This document shows positions 59,801 to 64,000 of a stretch of 64,000 nt of DNA, one piece after another. Location of the stretch: assembly GCF_001403875.1 (NCBI RefSeq), contig NZ_LN884299.1, positions 2,666,117-2,730,116 on the forward strand. The letters are read 5' to 3'. A program made the position numbers and the translations under genes. Origin of the DNA: Paenibacillus ihumii. GTDB lineage: Bacteria > Bacillota > Bacilli > Paenibacillales > Paenibacillaceae. Positions within the stretch are counted from its first letter, which is position 1, and the number at the start of each line of letters is the position of its first letter. The notes beneath the pieces are model-generated. The model saw nothing but the letters and a program-made list of their open reading frames with translations, ran no database searches and was not told where the DNA came from.

Positions 59801-60475
59801 CTATCTCAGCTTTTGCAGGTAACGATATACCGTAGGCTCGGAAATCGATAATGCGCTGGCGACCTGGGAGACTCCTCCCTTAAGCAAAAATACTCCCTGC
59901 TCGTTCAATTCTTTCACGATCTCGATCTTCTCATTCGAGGACAGGCGGTCGATCGGCAGATTCACCTTGCTAAGGGCATTCGCGATAATATGCTGCAGCA
60001 AGTCGTCTACGTTACCCTGCAAGAATTCCGATTCCTGCGGCTTATCCCCGGCGGGCTTGTCCATCGGTACAGGCGGCGTAAGCGAGCCTCCCTGGAGCAC
60101 ATGATTAATCCATTCGGCCGCAACCTCCATATACGTAATATCAATGTTCAGGCACATCAGCCCGACCAGCTTGCCCTCCTCATCTTTAATAAAATAAGTC
60201 GAGGATCTGAACTTCTGTCCCCGAGGGCCAGTGGCCTCGTAATTGACGATATACTGCCGATCCCGGTACGCCTGTCCCTTCAATATTTTGAGCACAAGGT
60301 CGGTGGAACCGTCGCCAATCTTCCGGCCGCTGATGTGTCCGTTTTCAATGAAAATAATCGAACGCTCCGGATCGCTGATGTCGTGAACGACCACTTCGCA
60401 CTTCGGCCCGACGATGGCCGCGATAAACGATGCCATTGGAAAATAGGATTCGAGCAGCCGCCGATTTGCTTTCAT
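59801..60475 (-). CDS. YheO/DauR-type PAS and HTH transcriptional regulator
   Basis: A 224-residue regulator with an N-terminal YheO-like PAS domain (about 1-125: FIAAIVGPKCEVVVHDISDPERSIIFIENGHISGRKIGD ... LVGLMCLNIDIT) and a C-terminal HTH_22 domain (KIEIVKELNEQGVFLLKGGVSQVASALSISEPTVYRYLQKLR). DauR of this family controls D-arginine catabolism in Pseudomonas. Here it probably controls the patB-nhaC-ridA genes behind it; the ligand is unknown. ATG 60475 has AGTAGGGA upstream. Confidence 0.88.
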   Translation of the reverse strand: MKANRRLLESYFPMASFIAAIVGPKCEVVVHDISDPERSIIFIENGHISGRKIGDGSTDLVLKILKGQAYRDRQYIVNYEATGPRGQKFRSSTYFIKDEEGKLVGLMCLNIDITYMEVAAEWINHVLQGGSLTPPVPMDKPAGDKPQESEFLQGNVDDLLQHIIANALSKVNLPIDRLSSNEKIEIVKELNEQGVFLLKGGVSQVASALSISEPTVYRYLQKLR

Positions 60476-60551
60476 GGTATCCCTACTTTCGTTTTTTTGA
60501 TAAATCTAATAATAATATTCTTATCTTAATAATAATTTATTATCTAATTTG

Positions 60552-60580
60552 ATCATATAGCAAGCTTTAAGCGTTTTCAA
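60552..60580 (-). promoter_or_regulatory. Promoter of the yheO-type operon with a cre-like overlap
   Basis: Minus strand: -35 TTGAAA (60575-60580), 17-nt spacer, -10 TATGAT (60552-60557). TGAAAACGCTTAAA over the -35 is one base off the CcpA cre consensus. A roughly 70-nt AT-rich leader follows. Confidence 0.55.
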
Positions 60581-60629
60581 GTGTTTTTTCAGCTTGAGGA
60601 CCTGCCAATTTCCGCCATCATTTTGGTTA

Positions 60630-60650
60630 ATATATCAAAATTCGATATAT
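60630..60650. promoter_or_regulatory. Inverted repeat upstream of the chemoreceptor-like gene
   Basis: ATATATC and GATATAT are separated by 7 nt; downstream there is an extended -10 (TGATATAAT at 60668-60676). It could be an operator, but AT-rich repeats of this size also arise by chance. Confidence 0.35.
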
Positions 60651-60716
60651 CCGCTTGGCCTTTCCAATGATATAATGGGATAAACATCCTATTTATTTAA
60701 GGAGGGTATCATTCTT

Positions 60717-61967
60717 ATGTCATGGTTCAAGAGACTTCCCCTTGGCGGAAAAATTTCAGCTGCCTGCTACTCCATAGCCGCCCTGTTCGGAATACCGACG
60801 CTTATTTTATTCATTCTTCAGGGCAGCTTATTGACGGGGATCGTCTTGATTGTCGTTCTAGGAGCGCTTACCATCCCTCTTACTCGCTATGTTCAGAAAG
60901 CGCTTACGGAATCGTTCGATGACATCTCCAACGCCTCGGCCAAGATCGCCAAAGGCGATTTCACCAGCCGGATCCATGAATCAGGAAGCATGGACAATTT
61001 AAGCCGCTCCTTTAACAGCATGATAGACAAACTTCGCAACATTCTGCAGGAGACCTCCGAGATTACACGTAAAGTGATGGAATCCAGCCGGGCCATCTCG
61101 GACCGGAACGAGGAGCTTATCCAGGTGATGGGCCAGGTAGCCAAGTCCTCGAACGAGCTGGCAGTCGGCGCGAATGAAATTTCCGAGGACGTCAGCGGGA
61201 TGACGGAATCGATCCGCCAGATCGAGGAGAAGGTCAGCAACTATACGGAATCCACCAAGGAAATGAATAACCGTTCCCGCGATACGCTGCAGCTCGTCGA
61301 GAAGGGCCGGGATTCCGTATCCAGGCAGGCGGAAGGCATGCGCCGCAACATTGAGGCTACGCAAAACGTAGCGGAGTCCATCAACGCCCTCTCCATCAAC
61401 GCTCAAGGAATTACCCGCATCACAGCCACAATCTCTGAAATCGCTGAGCAGACCAACCTGCTGTCGCTTAACGCTTCGATCGAAGCGGCTAGAGCCGGTG
61501 AGCACGGCGCCGGGTTCGCCGTCGTCGCCCACGAGGTTCGCAAGCTGGCGGAGGAATCGACCGCTTCTACGAAAGAGGTATTCAGCCTCGTACGGAGCAT
61601 TGAGGACGATGTGAAGCGAGCCGGACACAATATCAAAATCAACGAAGAGGTCGTCCAGCAGCAAAATCTGATGATCCGGGAAGCCGAGCAAATTTTTGCG
61701 GAAATCGTTCAGAGCGTGCATTATATCTCCGAGCAAATCGAGGCCTTCTCTAAGGAAAGCGAGAGCATGCTGGAAAGCGCCCAGCAGATTTCCCAGTCCA
61801 TTCAGAATATTTCGGCCATTACCCAGCAGTCCGCTGCAGGAACGGAGCAGGTATCCGCATCGATGAATGAGCAAATCGAGTCCATTCAGAAGATGGCGGA
61901 GGAGACTGAAGCGATGAAGAATGCCGTTTTCCAGCTGCAAAAAACGATACATATTTTCAAGTTCTAG
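60717..61967 (+). CDS. Methyl-accepting chemotaxis-type signal transducer
   Basis: A 416-residue chemoreceptor-like protein. Two close transmembrane helices (about 15-35 and 38-58) without an extracellular sensor domain, a HAMP segment (about 58-110), then the coiled-coil signalling domain with the conserved tip ISEIAEQTNLLSLNASIEAARAGEHGAGFAVVAHEVRKLAEES. Lacking an external domain, it may sense intracellular or membrane-energy signals. ATG 60717 follows AAGGAGGG. Confidence 0.9.
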   Translation: MSWFKRLPLGGKISAACYSIAALFGIPTLILFILQGSLLTGIVLIVVLGALTIPLTRYVQKALTESFDDISNASAKIAKGDFTSRIHESGSMDNLSRSFNSMIDKLRNILQETSEITRKVMESSRAISDRNEELIQVMGQVAKSSNELAVGANEISEDVSGMTESIRQIEEKVSNYTESTKEMNNRSRDTLQLVEKGRDSVSRQAEGMRRNIEATQNVAESINALSINAQGITRITATISEIAEQTNLLSLNASIEAARAGEHGAGFAVVAHEVRKLAEESTASTKEVFSLVRSIEDDVKRAGHNIKINEEVVQQQNLMIREAEQIFAEIVQSVHYISEQIEAFSKESESMLESAQQISQSIQNISAITQQSAAGTEQVSASMNEQIESIQKMAEETEAMKNAVFQLQKTIHIFKF

Positions 61968-62063
61968 CTGCTGTCTCCCTTGCGGATTGCGAACTTATTC
62001 TATATCATGCTGAGCATGTGGACGATACGGCCAGCGTCATGCAGTGAAACACCGCGGCAAGCA

Positions 62064-62094
62064 AAGAAGCCATGGCCTAAGGCCATGGCTTCTT
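62064..62094. terminator. Bidirectional terminator between the chemoreceptor and GH36 genes
   Basis: A perfect 14-bp stem (AAGAAGCCATGGCC with its complement) around TAA; T-rich tracts on both sides serve the convergent genes. Confidence 0.8.
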
Positions 62095-62103
62095 CTTCAT
62101 ATA

Positions 62104-64000
62104 TTAGGATTGCGCAACAGCTCTTAAATGCACAACTCTGCTCTCAAAATCGCCGCGAATCGAAGTAATCGGCAGTCCGGCTCCCATCAAGCGGTCGCCG
62201 CCGTATATCGTATCCGTATCTCCCAGCCGATAATCCAGCATCGGGTCAAGGCCTTCCAGCCTCACTCGCTTGAGCGGCGCATTCGGCTCGGCAAGTACAT
62301 GGAAGTAGAACAGCAGCGCTTCCCTCTGGTCCTCGCTGACGAACATCCAAGCAGTCTCATTGCCCTCGAAAGGACTCAGCAAACGATACATTTCACCCTG
62401 TTGGACCAATCCGCGAATTTCCTTGTAGCTTGCGATCTGCGCCTTGGCGATTTCCACCTCTTCCGGCGTAAACGTCGTCAAATCAAGCTCATAGCCGAAG
62501 TTGCCGGACATCGCAACATCTCCGCGGAATTCCAGGGAGGTACTGCGGCCGACCTGATGGTTCGGCACCGCCGACACATGAGCGCCCATCGTGGAGACCG
62601 GGTAGACCATGCTCGTGCCGTATTGGATTTTCAGGCGCTCCACGCCATCGGTATCGTCGCTCGTCCAGGTTTGCGGCATGTAATAGAGCATTCCCGGATC
62701 GAACCGCCCTCCCCCGCCGGAGCAGCTCTCGAACAGAATATGCGGGAACCCGCTGGTCAAGCGCTCCAGCAATTCGTACAGACCCAGAATATACCGGTGG
62801 GCCGTCTCGCTCTGCCGATCGGCGGAGCTAAGCGCGGATCCGATCTCCGTCATGTTGCGGTTCATATCCCATTTAATATATGAAATCGGCACATTCGTAA
62901 AAATATCGCTCAACCGCTCATACAGGTACTCCCGTACGTCCGCCCGCGACATATCGAGGATCAGCTGATCGCGCGCTTCGGTTCTGCGGCGGTTCGGAAC
63001 ATGGAGGCACCAGTCCGGATGAGAACGGTACAAATCGCTGTCTGGAGAAATCATCTCCGGCTCGAACCATAGGCCGAACTGGAGACCCGTCCGCTTCACC
63101 CGCTCCGCCAAATCCTTCAAGCCGTCAGGCAGCTTGCGGCGATCCTCAATCCAGTCGCCCAGCGAGCAGTTGTCGGAATCCCGCTTGCCGAACCAGCCAT
63201 CATCCAGCACGAACAGCTCGATGCCGAGCTCCCCGCCCTTCTTCGCAATCGCCTCGATCTTGTCGGCATTGAAATCGAAATACGTCGCCTCCCAGTTATT
63301 GACGAGAATCGGACGCTCGAGATCCCGGTGTACGCCGCGGCACAATCTGGTACGGTACAGCTTATGGAATGTACGGGACATCCCTCCGAGCCCTGTGGCG
63401 GAATAGACCAGCACCGCCTCCGGCGTCTGGAAAGTCTCGCCCGGCTCAAGCTTCCAGGAGAAGTCAAAGGGATTGATGCCCAGCGACACGCGCGTCGTTC
63501 CGAATTGATCCACTTCAGCCTCCGCGGCAAAATTTCCGCTGTAAATCAAGCTGAAGCCGTACACCTCGCCCTGGCGCTCATTCGCTTCGGGACGGAGCAG
63601 CGCCAGGAAAGGATTGAACTGGTGGGAGCTTGCTCCCCTGCGGCTGCTGATGCCCGTTACTCCCGGCGCCAGCACCCTCCGCTGGATATGGCGCTCCCTC
63701 GCCCACGCGCCGGACAAATACAGCGCATCATAGCGGGAATCCGGCAGGTCAATCGAGGCGCTGAAGGCCCGCTCCAGCTGCACCGGCTCTCCCGACGCGT
63801 TCGACAGCTTGGCCGATCTTGCAATCGCGCTGAATTGCTCGAACACCGTGTAATACAGCGTGACGGTCAATCCCGCCTGGGCATCATGCAGCATCAGCTC
63901 CAGCGTCTCCGCCTCGCTCTCCCGCTCGGTATAAGTCGCCGGAAGGCCCTCCAGCGCCGGCTTTCCAGCTGTAATACGGTGCGATTGATAGGCCAGCTCG
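62104..64000 (-). CDS. GH36 alpha-galactosidase, 5' end beyond the window
   Basis: At least 631 residues of a GH36 alpha-galactosidase, which releases alpha-linked galactose from melibiose/raffinose-type sugars. N-terminal beta domain, then the catalytic barrel: RPILVNNWEATYFDFN, ELFVLDDGWFGKRDSDN, LQFGLWFEPEMISPDSDLYR, nucleophile Asp in YIKWDMNRNMTE, FESCSGGGGRFDPGM, and the acid/base Asp in WTSDDTDGVERL. An ATG occurs at 63894, but the frame is open to the edge and the extra residues (AYQSHRI, KPALEGLPATYTE) match the family, so the gene continues outside. The complete enzyme would have about 730 residues. Confidence 0.93.
   Translation of the reverse strand, partial: ELAYQSHRITAGKPALEGLPATYTERESEAETLELMLHDAQAGLTVTLYYTVFEQFSAIARSAKLSNASGEPVQLERAFSASIDLPDSRYDALYLSGAWARERHIQRRVLAPGVTGISSRRGASSHQFNPFLALLRPEANERQGEVYGFSLIYSGNFAAEAEVDQFGTTRVSLGINPFDFSWKLEPGETFQTPEAVLVYSATGLGGMSRTFHKLYRTRLCRGVHRDLERPILVNNWEATYFDFNADKIEAIAKKGGELGIELFVLDDGWFGKRDSDNCSLGDWIEDRRKLPDGLKDLAERVKRTGLQFGLWFEPEMISPDSDLYRSHPDWCLHVPNRRRTEARDQLILDMSRADVREYLYERLSDIFTNVPISYIKWDMNRNMTEIGSALSSADRQSETAHRYILGLYELLERLTSGFPHILFESCSGGGGRFDPGMLYYMPQTWTSDDTDGVERLKIQYGTSMVYPVSTMGAHVSAVPNHQVGRSTSLEFRGDVAMSGNFGYELDLTTFTPEEVEIAKAQIASYKEIRGLVQQGEMYRLLSPFEGNETAWMFVSEDQREALLFYFHVLAEPNAPLKRVRLEGLDPMLDYRLGDTDTIYGGDRLMGAGLPITSIRGDFESRVVHLRAVAQS

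Noticed and set aside
60999..61952. 317-codon minus-strand frame inside the chemoreceptor gene
   Set aside because: Shadow of the coiled-coil coding pattern; no ribosome binding site and no recognisable domain.

Overview
The window looks like a chromosomal piece of an endospore-forming Firmicute, most likely Paenibacillus or a close relative. This rests on Bacillus-type gene order (ylqH-ylqG-rnhB-rbgA-lepB-rplS; trmD-rimM-khpA-rpsP-ffh-ylxM; ftsY-smc-rnc-fabF-acpP-fabG-fabD-fabH-plsX-fapR-rpmF-yceD; ylbM-ylbL-ylbJ-coaD-rsmD), on sporulation genes (ylbJ and a YjcZ-type 31-residue protein), and on a GC-rich carbohydrate-using right half (GH94 phosphorylase, GH36 alpha-galactosidase, LacI regulator, CcpA-like cre sites). 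The genus is inferred by eye. No transposase, integrase, CRISPR array or rRNA was seen.

Layout. 1-8160: housekeeping genes, nearly all on the minus strand after yifB. 8160-13845: an AT-rich accessory stretch that separates trmD from rplS, which usually adjoin. It holds a tRNA-Pro(GGG), a small membrane protein, two related secreted-type proteins of unknown function, a membrane-anchored unknown, a probable two-gene micro-operon (38 and 24 residues), possible gene relics and a polysaccharide deacetylase. 13846-31153: a long minus-strand block for translation and tRNA modification, the SRP pathway, chromosome condensation, RNase III and the complete FapR-controlled fatty-acid initiation and elongation set. 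31436-36000: the ylb cluster. 36000-48780: metabolic and envelope genes with two intergenic candidate small RNAs. 48981-64000: sugar and amino-acid metabolism with local regulators.

Working together. fapR-plsX-fabH-fabD-fabG-acpP-fabF form one lipid-synthesis unit with a FapR palindrome in front of fapR. rpsP-khpA-rimM-trmD and rplS supply ribosomal proteins plus ribosome and tRNA maturation; rbgA assembles the 50S subunit. A LacI-family gene and the neighbouring GH94 phosphorylase carry the same 14-bp palindrome upstream and probably form a small cellobiose regulon. A yheO-type regulator, a PatB-type C-S lyase, an NhaC-type antiporter and RidA form a likely operon in which RidA would remove reactive enamines made by the lyase.

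Damage and novelty. Two conserved genes are broken as read: ylqG by a frameshift, and tmcAL (ylbM) by an internal deletion plus frameshift. The most interesting unexplained elements are the roughly 180-nt structured RNA at 36020-36200, the roughly 110-nt RNA driven by a perfect sigma-A promoter at 45597-45625, the micro-operon at 12349-12568, and the paired accessory proteins at 9728-11886.
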